Shown here: positions 1 to 6,966 of the stretch, in pieces
How the letters are laid out: the number at the start of each line of letters is the position of its first letter
Position numbering within the stretch: position 1 is the first letter of the stretch
NCBI GenBank assembly: GCA_903868655.1
Contig: CAIPWG010000586.1
Coordinates: forward strand, 1 to 6,966
From: an uncultured Sphingomonadales bacterium
GTDB taxonomy: Bacteria; Pseudomonadota; Alphaproteobacteria; Sphingomonadales; Sphingomonadaceae
Direction of reading: 5' to 3'
Length of the DNA stretch: 6,966 nucleotides
Notes under the pieces: generated by a model
The model's database searches: none
What the model was told of the DNA's origin: nothing
Seen by the model: the letters and a program-made list of their open reading frames with translations, nothing else
Program-made: the position numbers and the translations under genes

Positions 1-66
1 GGCCGCGAAGGCGGTCGCCACGGGCTGAAGGACTTCATGGAAGTGAAAACCATCGTTAACGCTTGA
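1..66 (+). CDS. C-terminal end of a probable aldehyde dehydrogenase (5' truncated)
   Basis: Only the last 21 codons are present, in the frame starting at base 1 and ending with TGA at 64-66. The visible peptide opens with GREGGRHGL and continues to a DFMEVKTIV segment before the stop. A Gly-Arg-Glu-Gly-Gly stretch followed by a Gly-Leu, an acidic/aromatic pair and a Glu-x-Lys near the extreme C-terminus is the usual ending of NAD(P)-dependent aldehyde dehydrogenases. In that superfamily this region belongs to the oligomerisation strand and oxidation of an aldehyde to a carboxylate is the expected reaction. The catalytic Cys and Glu and the Rossmann fold lie off the left edge, so the substrate cannot be judged. 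A strong terminator follows at 109-141, so this is the last gene of its transcript. The call rests on one short motif. Confidence 0.62.
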   Translation, partial: GREGGRHGLKDFMEVKTIVNA

Positions 67-108
67 AACGATAACGCCTGACCATGAGCCGCGCCTGGCT
101 CGGCTCAG

Positions 109-141
109 ACCCCCGCCTTACCCGAGGCGGGGGTTTGTTTT
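109..141 (+). terminator. Rho-independent terminator after the dehydrogenase gene
   Basis: A perfect GC-rich hairpin: ACCCCCGCCT at 109-118 pairs with AGGCGGGGGT at 125-134 (10 bp, loop of 6 nt at 119-124), followed by a T-rich tail (TTTGTTTT, 134-141). It lies 42 bp after the TGA at 64-66 and points in the direction of that gene. On the opposite strand the stem is followed by a mixed sequence with no T-run, so it should not work as a classic intrinsic terminator for the convergent glycosyltransferase gene. A smaller possible stem (TGAGCC 85-90 with GGCTCA 102-107) sits just upstream. Confidence 0.9.
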
Positions 142-153
142 CAGGGCCTGAAA
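139..153. repeat. Small perfect inverted repeat between convergent genes
   Basis: TTTCAG (139-144) and CTGAAA (148-153) form a perfect 6-bp stem with a 3-nt loop. The repeat partly overlaps the T-tract of the terminator at 109-141 and lies 11 bp past the stop of the minus-strand glycosyltransferase gene. Read on the minus strand it is the first hairpin after that gene, but only A-rich sequence follows, so it is not a canonical terminator. It may be chance or may protect a transcript 3' end. Confidence 0.35.
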
Positions 154-164
154 TATTCTGGAAC

Positions 165-1424
165 TCAGCCCGCGCGCTGACTGGCGAGCAAGGGCTGCGA
201 TGGCGACCGCCGGAACCAGCCCGCCTTGTGCTGACGACGCCAAGCGGCAACCAGCGCGCGCGAATAGACATCGCCGAACAGCATATCGAACGTCTGTTCC
301 CATGAAAAACGTGCCGTCACATGGCTGCGCGCCCGTTGGCCAATCGCTTTGGGATCATTCTGCGCCACGGTAACAACCGCACGTGCCATCGCCGCCACGT
401 CGTCGAGCGCTACCAACTCGCCCAGTCCTGTGGGCACGCGTTGCACCATCGCGCCCGATGCAAAACCGACAACCGGTAACCCGCAAGCCTGTGCTTCGAG
501 TACCGAGAGCCCAAACGTTTCATCAGCCATGGCTGACACATAGATATCGGCAGACGCGAGCAGACGCGCCAATTTTTGCCGGTCGGCGCAATAGCCCGGC
601 AGCACCACTGGCAAATCGCGCGCCGCGTCAGCCAGATGATCGCGCAATTTGCCTTCACCGATCAGCATCATCGAGGCACCCAATTCGGGCGGCAATTCCC
701 GAAACATGGAAATCAGCCGATCTGCGCGCTTTTCATTGTCGAGCCGCCCGGCGTAAGCCAGCAAGGGCCCGGTTGCGGGCAGCCCCAGTTCTGCGCGCAA
801 GCCGGGATCGCGGCGGTCGGGGTGAAAGGTTTCGGCATCGACCCCCAATGACAAGACATCGACATGTGCCACACCATAGCCCATCAACACCGCGCGCATT
901 TCCTGCCCAAGTGTATAGACCCGATCAAATTCACGATAGGTCGTGGCTGCATAGCTGGCCGATAGCCGGCGCAGACCACGCGCAACAAAATCGCCGAACA
1001 GCGACGCGCCCACGCGATAGACATGGGTATTGGGAAAATCGGTATGATAGCCTGCAACCAGCGCGGTATCGGGATGCGCCCGACGATAATTGATCGCGGT
1101 CCAAGGCAAGACCCACGGGCATTGCGATTCAATGATTTGCGGGCGGTACTTTTCGAGCACTTCGCGCACAGCCGAGGTACGGGTGATGAACCGGTAGTTC
1201 GGGCTGCCACGCACTTGTTCGGCACCTATCTCAACCCAGATATGCCGCCCGGTTTCGATCACCCGGTCTTCTGGGCCAGGCACGATCTGCAACAACCGAC
1301 AATCGTGATTGGCCATCACATAATCACGTTTCTCACGCAAATATGTACCTATGCCACCACCACCGACGGGTGCGTAGCTTTGCGTGAGGTCGCAAATGGG
1401 GCGTCCGGAGTTGATCGCAATCAC
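165..1424 (-). CDS. GT4-family (GT-B fold) glycosyltransferase
   Basis: A complete 419-residue protein with the layout of retaining GT-B glycosyltransferases of family GT4, which move a sugar from a nucleotide-sugar donor to an acceptor, usually on the cytoplasmic side of the inner membrane. The N-terminal acceptor domain carries a glycine loop, GGGGIGTYLREK (residues 21-32), and a GYHTDF motif (125-130). The C-terminal donor domain opens with YAGRLDNEKRADRL (224-237), whose R227 and K232 are placed to bind the donor diphosphate. It also has the E-x7-E motif (E302 and E310 in ETFGLSVLE), followed by AQACGLPVVG. There is no signal peptide or membrane helix. The tail (about 394-406) is basic with two tryptophans. 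The start is GTG at 1424: an in-frame TGA lies 12 nt upstream, and the next Met (residue 37) would remove the glycine loop. No good Shine-Dalgarno sequence precedes it. Donor and acceptor are unknown; a glycolipid or exopolysaccharide role is inferred only. Confidence 0.9.
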   Translation of the reverse strand: MIAINSGRPICDLTQSYAPVGGGGIGTYLREKRDYVMANHDCRLLQIVPGPEDRVIETGRHIWVEIGAEQVRGSPNYRFITRTSAVREVLEKYRPQIIESQCPWVLPWTAINYRRAHPDTALVAGYHTDFPNTHVYRVGASLFGDFVARGLRRLSASYAATTYREFDRVYTLGQEMRAVLMGYGVAHVDVLSLGVDAETFHPDRRDPGLRAELGLPATGPLLAYAGRLDNEKRADRLISMFRELPPELGASMMLIGEGKLRDHLADAARDLPVVLPGYCADRQKLARLLASADIYVSAMADETFGLSVLEAQACGLPVVGFASGAMVQRVPTGLGELVALDDVAAMARAVVTVAQNDPKAIGQRARSHVTARFSWEQTFDMLFGDVYSRALVAAWRRQHKAGWFRRSPSQPLLASQRAG

Positions 1425-1561
1425 CCTGTCAGTTCAAGCCGCAGGGTATGACAAGACGGTGACTTTGTTGCGACTCAAGATGTAATTTTTCGTGTCAGGT
1501 GACGAATTTTGGTTTTTGCATCGGGCCGAAACCCTCTTGGGCAACGCTTCCATGCAGGGGA
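1425..1561. other. Intergenic gap between tamB and the glycosyltransferase gene
   Basis: 137 bp with no credible coding sequence. Its centre (about 1481-1518) is distinctly AT-rich against the GC-rich surroundings and contains the inverted repeat listed separately. Read on the minus strand I find no convincing intrinsic terminator after tamB and no hexamer pair with good spacing that would serve as a promoter for the glycosyltransferase. A TTGTCA lies at 1457-1452 but has no matching -10 box. Whether the glycosyltransferase is read from tamB or from its own promoter here cannot be settled from the sequence. Confidence 0.6.
1489..1506. repeat. Short inverted repeat in an AT-rich intergenic patch
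   Basis: TTCGT (1489-1493) and ACGAA (1502-1506) form a perfect 5-bp inverted repeat around an 8-nt centre. It is flanked on both sides by AATTTT-type runs and sits about 65 bp upstream of the glycosyltransferase GTG. The spacing resembles an operator half-site pair. The T-rich right flank could make it a weak terminator on the plus strand, but no plus-strand gene ends nearby. The significance is low because the arms are short. Confidence 0.3.
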
Positions 1562-4500
1562 TCAATAATCCTTGCTCAGTTTCAAGGTGACGGATTCATC
1601 GTACAACGTGGAAACCGTCCCCAGCAACGACAGCCAGCGGGTCAGACGAAATTCGATCGAGGTGGCGTTGTAACCGTGCCCATCGGTCACCAATTCGATA
1701 TAAAACCGCCGCCCCAGATATTTGCCCACGGCCAAAGCGGTGCCGCGGCTTATCGTCGGATCGGCGCTGAGCACGCGCAGGCGATCCAATCCGATCGCCC
1801 CGCGCAGCTTGTTGATGGGATCAAGCCCGCCCCCCCCGCGCAAGGCTGCCAAAGCGGACGCCAGTTGCACCGCCTCTGGCGCAGAAATTTGGGTGATCGA
1901 ACTGCCGAACAGGATCCGGCTCAGCAATTCTTCTTCGGGCAAAGCAGGAACCGACGCAAAGCCGATTTGCGGTCGCTGTGACGATCCACCAATCGTGATA
2001 GTCGCGGAAATATCGTTGGCATCGCCGGTCGCAACGATATCCAATTGGGGATCAATCGGGGTTTCACCGTTGAAACGGATGCGTCCGCGGGTCAGATCAA
2101 ACCGCTTTCCGGCAAATTCGTAACTGCCCCGAACCACGTCGGCACTGCCAAAAATCTGTGGCGCGCTGGTGTCGCCGCGCAGATGCACGTCGGTTTGCCA
2201 TTCGCTTTCCAGACCCATGCCACGCACATCGATCCAGTTTGATCCCGTTGCATCGATCAACAGTTTCCAGGGAGTGCCCCGTGGCGTGGGTGGCGCAACA
2301 TCGGTGGGCGTGTTGCGTTCGGTCACAGCGATCACAGGCAGGTCTTGCGTCGCCGTTGTCCGGCCGAGCAGCCAGCGCGCACGATCGATATGCAAACGCC
2401 CCGCGACCGTTCCGGCGTGACCGTCAGACACGATGCGCATTGGCCCGGAGATCGTTGCGCCCATTTCAGGCCGGTTGACCAATTCCGCATTGGCTGCGCC
2501 CAACCGCAGATCAATTTTGGGCCGCGCGCTCGAAACGTCGCTGAAATCGATCGATCCGCTGCCGGAAACATGCCCGCCATTGGGCGCCGTGCCCGAAAAA
2601 TGTGCCAACGACAGATGTGCACCATTGAAGTTGCCGGCCAGATCGATCGCTTTGATATCCGATCCGCTGATTGCGCTCTGCGCCCGCAAAGTGTGGCTGA
2701 CAACCGCACCGCTCAGCAATGGGGCGTCGAGCGAGCCATGGACATCGGCAGCAATGCCGATGGGCCCGGTCAGATCGAACGCGTCAATGGCGGCCAGCCG
2801 CCACAGCGCATCGGCCGGTCCGGCATAGCGCAATTGTCCGCGCAAGACGCCGGCGCGAAGCCTGTCGATCATTGTTCCGCCGCGCGGCAGATCGGCAATC
2901 AGCGCCTGCAACCGCATACGCGGTACGGTGCCTTCGCGCGCCACAGCCCGCAATTGCAACGCGCGCGCGTCAAGCTGGCCAACCAGCGCGAGATCAAGCG
3001 GGCGTGAGGTCAGCACCAGACCGGACCGCGTGAGACCCATGACCGACACCGCGGCATGGCCTTCGGGCGCACCGGCATGATCGTTGCGATAATCAATGAT
3101 GCCTGACGCAAATCCGCCAAGCCCTAGATCGGCATAGACGATATCCAGCGCCGACAACGGCATGCGCGATATGGCCAGATGCAAATCGGTCGGCCCGCTG
3201 CCCAGGCGTCCGCTGGCAATCACCGCGCCACTACCGAAATTGACCTGACTGGGTTGCAATCGCCAGCCTTGGGCGTCGAAATCGACAATCGCGCGGCGGG
3301 GCATGGTAATCGCATTGCCGGCATAATCACCGGATACATAGGCGGTCAGACGCGCCGGGGTGAACGCGGCACTGCCTTGCAAAGCCAAACGCGTGCCACG
3401 CCGTCCCGCCAGTGATGCAGTGATGGAACCCGATCCATCGGCCATTTTGCCATCGGCCAGCAGCCGGCCGATAAACAGTCCGCCAAACGCCACGCCTTGC
3501 GCTTTCAAAGCGCCTTGGGCCGACGAATGGTCATGCGAAAACAGTGTTTTGAGCGTCAGATCCGCGACGCCAACCGTAATCGGCCGATCGCCGCCAAAAT
3601 GTGCCGCGCGGGCCTTCAGCGAAACCGCAATGGCCTGGCCCATATTGCCACCCGCGAAATGGATCGAACCATCCAGGCCGCCACCCGCCAGCGCCAGGTC
3701 ACCATCGAGCCCACCCGGGTTGAGCGCCAGACTGCCACGTAACCGCGTGTCGAACACGCGCACATCGGTCAGATCAATCTGTGCATTGCTGTTGGGCGGT
3801 GTGGCCAGATCGACCGTCGCGGCAATTGCACCCAAACGTGACGCTGCGCTTGCTACAAGGCGATATCCCCCCGGAGTGTCGATGAGATCGAGCACGAGAT
3901 TTTTGACACCGGCAGCGGGTAGCGGGTCGGCCAGATGCGCATGACCGCGCGTGCCGGTATGATCCATCGCAAGTTGCGCATCGAATGCCCCATATTGTGT
4001 TTGGTGACCATCAACGGCGAGGTTCAGGGTGTTGCCAGGTCCAATGCCGGCTTTGCCCGTTACCGTGAGAAGCGGTGACGTGATCTGGATGCCGGGCAGC
4101 AGCAGCGCGCGGTTTGCGCCCCAATGCAGACTGCCCGCAAGATGCGCGCGATCCCCGGCCAGCGTGACCAGCGCGCCATTATCGAAACGTCCGGCATTGC
4201 CCGCATAGTTGACTGCGAGCGTCCACGGAACATGTGTGCCAAAGGCCAGCACGCCCTTGGCTGTGCCGTCGACCACGCCGATGCGGGGAACATCGACGCC
4301 CCGTGCATCGACCCGCCCGGCCAAGGCATAGCCACCGTGGTGCAGATCACCCTTCAACGCGAGATTGGCCGACAACCCACGCCCGATCACGTGCCAGCCA
4401 TCACCAGACAGCCGGGTTGAGTCGATCCGCAACGATCCGTTGAGCAGCGCCCCCGCCAGCCGCGCGTCGAGCCATGGCGTGCCGGTGATCACGCGCTGCG

Positions 4501-5764
4501 CGTGCACGGCAAGCGGCACATCAAGCTGTCCGCCATGCCAATATGCAAGACCTGCCGTGTGCAGGCCTTCAAACCGAGCCGCACCGGTTTCGAGACGGGT
4601 GACACGCAAATCGTGCGCAATGGACAACGCGCCAAATGCGCCATCGAGCCGAGCGGACATCCGCGCCGGGCCGGGGTGGACAGCATCGCGCCATGTGGCG
4701 GGCAGCAAGTCGGGGTTGAGCAATTGAGTATCCAGCGTCAGCGCGTCGGCCCGGTTGCGCACCAGATCGATGGCGCCTGTTCCGTCAACCCGCCCCAGCG
4801 CATTGGCCGCATGCAGCCGTCCGTCAATCCGGCCCCCGGCGAAAGTCCCGGCAAAAGTCACCCCCAGCCGGTCACGACCCAATTGCGCGGCCAGCCCGCC
4901 AAACGCTGCTTCGGGATGCAACAGCGCAGCCAGACGATAGCGCCCAGACCGGTTGTCGATCTGCCCACCCACCAGCCGTCGTCCATCGGCATCGGCCAGA
5001 ACCCAGCCGTGCCACTGGGCAAAATGCCCGTCGCCGCCAATTCGCGCGACAACCGTATGGTTCACCCCGGTCAAAGCCGACAGCAGGCCGCCCTGTGGTG
5101 CGCGATAGTCAAGATGCAGGGCAAACGTATCGCGATCGGGCTCGCTGTCGAGTGACAGGGACAACCGATCGCGCCCACCCAAACGGCCATCGCTGGCAAG
5201 GATCACGCGCCCGTCATGGACCTGCGCGCGTGCGGTCAGGTCGATGCGCCGCCGCGCACCCGCCAATCCCGGAGCCACCGTCAAGCCATCGACGCTCAAC
5301 CGATCAAGCCGGATATCAAAATTGGGCAGGATCGGCGTGTTGGGATCGGCGGGATTGAGCCGAGGTGCGCGCAGCAGCAGCCCGCGATGCAACGCCAGAT
5401 TGCGGATATCGAGACCCCCGCCCAACCCCAGCGCCAGCCGCAGCAAGGGCAACGGCCGCCAATCGAGATTGGCTTCGGGCACGGTCATGAACCGGCCTGC
5501 CGGATCAGACAGCACCACGTTGTGCAACTGCGCCGCGCCAAACAGCGAACCGTCGATACGGCCAATGGTCATGCCCAGCCCGCTTTGCAACCGCAGCGCC
5601 GCAATACGGTCAGCAACCAACCGATGGCCCAACGGCGAATCGAGCATCAGCACGCCAAAGGCAGCAATTGCGGCCAGCCCCAGCACGGCCAACCCCGCCA
5701 GGCGGAGCAGGCCCGCCAACCATCCACGACGCACATCCGCCGGTTTCGAGGCAGTCTTGGCCAT
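1562..5764 (-). CDS. tamB: TamB, inner-membrane-anchored translocation and assembly module protein
   Basis: A complete 1400-residue protein, in the usual TamB size range (the E. coli protein is about 1260). It begins with a short basic stretch and one hydrophobic helix (about residues 15-40), an uncleaved signal anchor that holds it in the inner membrane. The long middle is almost wholly beta-prone, made of repeated Leu-x-Gly, Gly-x-Leu and Asp-Gly strands typical of AsmA-like beta-groove proteins that span the periplasm. The last 180 or so residues form the conserved TamB C-terminal (DUF490) domain: FDLTRGRIRF (1222-1231), NGETPIDPQL, then PEEELLSRILFG (1276-1287) and a KYLGRRFYIEL segment. 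This domain contacts the TamA barrel. The known role of the complex is outer-membrane protein assembly and phospholipid delivery to the outer membrane. The ATG at 5764 overlaps the tamA stop (TGATG), with a GGGCAGG ribosome site 7 nt upstream. No frameshift is seen. A G8 run lies in codons 1310-1312. Confidence 0.95.
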   Translation of the reverse strand: MAKTASKPADVRRGWLAGLLRLAGLAVLGLAAIAAFGVLMLDSPLGHRLVADRIAALRLQSGLGMTIGRIDGSLFGAAQLHNVVLSDPAGRFMTVPEANLDWRPLPLLRLALGLGGGLDIRNLALHRGLLLRAPRLNPADPNTPILPNFDIRLDRLSVDGLTVAPGLAGARRRIDLTARAQVHDGRVILASDGRLGGRDRLSLSLDSEPDRDTFALHLDYRAPQGGLLSALTGVNHTVVARIGGDGHFAQWHGWVLADADGRRLVGGQIDNRSGRYRLAALLHPEAAFGGLAAQLGRDRLGVTFAGTFAGGRIDGRLHAANALGRVDGTGAIDLVRNRADALTLDTQLLNPDLLPATWRDAVHPGPARMSARLDGAFGALSIAHDLRVTRLETGAARFEGLHTAGLAYWHGGQLDVPLAVHAQRVITGTPWLDARLAGALLNGSLRIDSTRLSGDGWHVIGRGLSANLALKGDLHHGGYALAGRVDARGVDVPRIGVVDGTAKGVLAFGTHVPWTLAVNYAGNAGRFDNGALVTLAGDRAHLAGSLHWGANRALLLPGIQITSPLLTVTGKAGIGPGNTLNLAVDGHQTQYGAFDAQLAMDHTGTRGHAHLADPLPAAGVKNLVLDLIDTPGGYRLVASAASRLGAIAATVDLATPPNSNAQIDLTDVRVFDTRLRGSLALNPGGLDGDLALAGGGLDGSIHFAGGNMGQAIAVSLKARAAHFGGDRPITVGVADLTLKTLFSHDHSSAQGALKAQGVAFGGLFIGRLLADGKMADGSGSITASLAGRRGTRLALQGSAAFTPARLTAYVSGDYAGNAITMPRRAIVDFDAQGWRLQPSQVNFGSGAVIASGRLGSGPTDLHLAISRMPLSALDIVYADLGLGGFASGIIDYRNDHAGAPEGHAAVSVMGLTRSGLVLTSRPLDLALVGQLDARALQLRAVAREGTVPRMRLQALIADLPRGGTMIDRLRAGVLRGQLRYAGPADALWRLAAIDAFDLTGPIGIAADVHGSLDAPLLSGAVVSHTLRAQSAISGSDIKAIDLAGNFNGAHLSLAHFSGTAPNGGHVSGSGSIDFSDVSSARPKIDLRLGAANAELVNRPEMGATISGPMRIVSDGHAGTVAGRLHIDRARWLLGRTTATQDLPVIAVTERNTPTDVAPPTPRGTPWKLLIDATGSNWIDVRGMGLESEWQTDVHLRGDTSAPQIFGSADVVRGSYEFAGKRFDLTRGRIRFNGETPIDPQLDIVATGDANDISATITIGGSSQRPQIGFASVPALPEEELLSRILFGSSITQISAPEAVQLASALAALRGGGGLDPINKLRGAIGLDRLRVLSADPTISRGTALAVGKYLGRRFYIELVTDGHGYNATSIEFRLTRWLSLLGTVSTLYDESVTLKLSKDY
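1830..1837 (-). repeat. G8 homopolymer in the tamB coding strand
   Basis: Eight C on the plus strand (eight G in the coding sense) encode part of the Arg-Gly-Gly-Gly-Gly at residues 1309-1313 of TamB, and after one C three more G follow in the coding sense. The reading frame runs through it and the conserved DUF490 residues continue beyond, so the count of eight is in frame. A gain or loss of one base would replace the last 90 or so residues. Confidence 0.85.
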
Positions 5765-6966
5765 CAGAACGCCTGCCCAAGCGACACATAGACCCCGATC
5801 CGGCTGTCCCCGGGCGAAGGATTGAGCGGGGTGCCCAGATCAATCCGGATCGGGCCGAAATTGGTCTTGTAGCGCACCCCGATCCCTGCCCCGAACTTGG
5901 CGCCGTGCCATGTCGGGGTGGGCGATGGGCCGACCATGCCCGCATCGACAAAGGGCACCACGCTCAAGGCGCCATCAAACAGTGCGGTGCGAACCCGCGC
6001 TTCGAGTGAAAATTCGGCGAGCGACAAGCCACCGACGGGATTGTTGCTCGAATCCCTAGGCCCCACATCCTGATAGCCATAGCCGCGGATCGACGCGCCA
6101 CCGCCCGCATACAACCGCTGAGATGGCGCGATGTTGGCGATGCCAGTGCCATTGATCGCGGCTACACGCAGGCGTTCGGCCATGACTACCGCGCCGCCAA
6201 CAGGTTGATAGGAACTGGCATCGAGCTGGGTCGTAACATACGATGAACGCGGCCCGTCCTGGATCGAGATCGCGGGAGAAACCGTGACGGTCAGGCGAAC
6301 GCCCCGGACCGGGTCCAGCAAGTTGTTGCTGCTGTCAAACGCCAGCTTCAGCTGCAATGCAGCTATGAAATAGGGCAGATAGGCGCTGCCCGGTACCGAA
6401 CCTGAGGCCAGCTGCTTGGTCGCGGTGATCTGCACCCCCAGCGAATAAGCCCAGCGTTTCTGGAACAACAGCGTGCTCTGTTTGTCGAGGCTGGCAATCG
6501 CCGACAGCGTGCGCGCGTTATAGGCATTGGTATCGAGAGACTGGGCATAAAGATCGATATTGAGCGCCTGATCGCGGGTCATGAAATTGCTGCGACGGAA
6601 AGTCGTGCCAGCCAACTGCTGACGCGTACCCAATATGCCGCGCACCCGCACCATGCCTTCGGGCGGAAACAAATTGCGATCTTCCCAGCTGCCCTCAAGC
6701 ACGAAGCCTTCTCCGTTCGACAGGCCGATCTGCGCGCCAATGGTGTGTTCGGGCCCTTTGGCCAATATCACGTCGAGATCGACCACGCCCGGTGTGCCAG
6801 GTGTGGGCGCAGCCGCTTCATGCGGGGTGATCGTTACCCCGCCGACGATGCCGGTGGACAGGACAGCGCGGCGAAAATCATCAACCAGATATTGATCATA
6901 CATGTGTCCGGGGCGGAAACGGCCCATGCGTTCCAAATGGTGCGCGTTCAAGAACGCCGGAAGCGA
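5764..6966 (-). CDS. tamA: TamA, Omp85-family outer-membrane barrel (5' truncated)
   Basis: 400 codons are visible, open at the right edge. The TTG at 6949-6951 is not a real start, because in-frame coding (SLPAF) continues upstream through a POTRA-like segment. Visible residues 1-70 are the end of the periplasmic POTRA region, with RFRPGHMYDQYLVDDFRRAV (residues 16-35) and a DLDVIL strand. Residues 75-400 are the beta barrel. Within it, IRGYGYQDVGP (293-303) is the Omp85 loop-6 (V/I)RGY signature that reaches into the barrel, and GPIRIDLGTPL (371-381) is the conserved penultimate strand region. The protein ends in GVYVSLGQAF, an aromatic C-terminus of the kind recognised by the BAM complex. 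The POTRA segment, the RGYGYQ loop and above all the adjoining tamB separate TamA from BamA. The signal peptide and first POTRA domains lie outside the window. The stop TGA at 5764-5766 overlaps the tamB start. Confidence 0.94.
   Translation of the reverse strand, partial: SLPAFLNAHHLERMGRFRPGHMYDQYLVDDFRRAVLSTGIVGGVTITPHEAAAPTPGTPGVVDLDVILAKGPEHTIGAQIGLSNGEGFVLEGSWEDRNLFPPEGMVRVRGILGTRQQLAGTTFRRSNFMTRDQALNIDLYAQSLDTNAYNARTLSAIASLDKQSTLLFQKRWAYSLGVQITATKQLASGSVPGSAYLPYFIAALQLKLAFDSSNNLLDPVRGVRLTVTVSPAISIQDGPRSSYVTTQLDASSYQPVGGAVVMAERLRVAAINGTGIANIAPSQRLYAGGGASIRGYGYQDVGPRDSSNNPVGGLSLAEFSLEARVRTALFDGALSVVPFVDAGMVGPSPTPTWHGAKFGAGIGVRYKTNFGPIRIDLGTPLNPSPGDSRIGVYVSLGQAF
5772..5778 (-). promoter_or_regulatory. 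Ribosome binding site for tamB inside the tamA 3' end
   Basis: On the minus strand GGGCAGG ends 7 nt before the tamB ATG (5762-5764) and lies within the last codons of tamA. Together with the TGATG stop/start overlap this supports translational coupling of the two partners and fixes the tamB start. Confidence 0.55.

Noticed and set aside
84..305. Plus-strand open frame of 73 codons after the dehydrogenase
   Set aside because: It runs through the terminator hairpin and the tail of the glycosyltransferase gene and has no ribosome binding site, so it is a chance frame.
383..1093. Plus-strand open frame of 236 codons within the glycosyltransferase gene
   Set aside because: The translation is Arg/Pro-rich without domain features and is fully antisense to a protein carrying clear GT4 motifs.
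1425..1480. Possible sigma-70 promoter for the glycosyltransferase (TTGAGT or TTGTCA as -35)
   Set aside because: Neither hexamer has a TATA-like -10 at 16-18 nt, so no promoter is claimed.
1520..1561. Possible intrinsic terminator just after tamB
   Set aside because: Only a GCAT/ATGC pairing with a long unpaired interior can be drawn and no U-tract follows on the minus strand.
5216..5825. Long plus-strand open frames of about 190 codons opposite the tamB start and tamA end
   Set aside because: They are antisense to two well-supported genes, have low-complexity Arg/Pro/Gln/Ser-rich translations and no recognisable domain. They arise from GC-rich codon use.
6949..6951. TTG as the start of tamA
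   Set aside because: The frame stays open to the window edge, the upstream residues continue the POTRA-like segment, and a TamA protein needs a signal peptide and more POTRA sequence. The gene is truncated by the window.
1..6966. CRISPR array, tRNA, insertion sequence or phage element
   Set aside because: No regularly spaced repeats, cloverleaf-like RNA, transposase coding or terminal inverted repeats were seen, and almost all of the window is filled by four ordinary chromosomal genes.

Overview
The window is a high-GC stretch from a Gram-negative bacterium. An outer-membrane TamA barrel with its TamB partner, GC-rich codon use and the style of the TamA C-terminus suggest an alphaproteobacterium, probably a sphingomonad. 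That assignment is a judgement from protein style, not from a marker gene.

Layout from left to right: (1) the last 21 codons of a plus-strand gene (1-66), probably an NAD(P)-dependent aldehyde dehydrogenase, followed by a strong intrinsic terminator (109-141). (2) A complete minus-strand family-4 glycosyltransferase gene (165-1424), convergent with the dehydrogenase. (3) A 137-bp intergenic gap (1425-1561) with an AT-rich patch and a short inverted repeat, but no promoter I can defend. (4) A complete minus-strand tamB gene (1562-5764, 1400 codons). (5) The 3' part of tamA (5764-6966, minus strand, 400 codons visible), whose 5' end lies beyond the right edge. tamA and tamB overlap as TGATG and are clearly one operon.

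TamA is an Omp85-family outer-membrane barrel. TamB is an inner-membrane-anchored, periplasm-spanning AsmA-like beta protein. Together they form the translocation and assembly module, implicated in outer-membrane protein insertion and in moving phospholipid to the outer membrane. The downstream glycosyltransferase reads in the same direction, but the 137-bp gap leaves open whether it is cotranscribed. An envelope glycolipid or polysaccharide role is reasonable but unproven.

I do not see an undescribed system here. There are no mobile elements, CRISPR arrays, tRNAs or rRNAs. The points worth checking are a G8 homopolymer inside the conserved TamB C-terminal domain, the glycosyltransferase next to tamAB, its basic tryptophan-containing tail, its poorly supported GTG start, and the inverted repeat between tamB and the glycosyltransferase.
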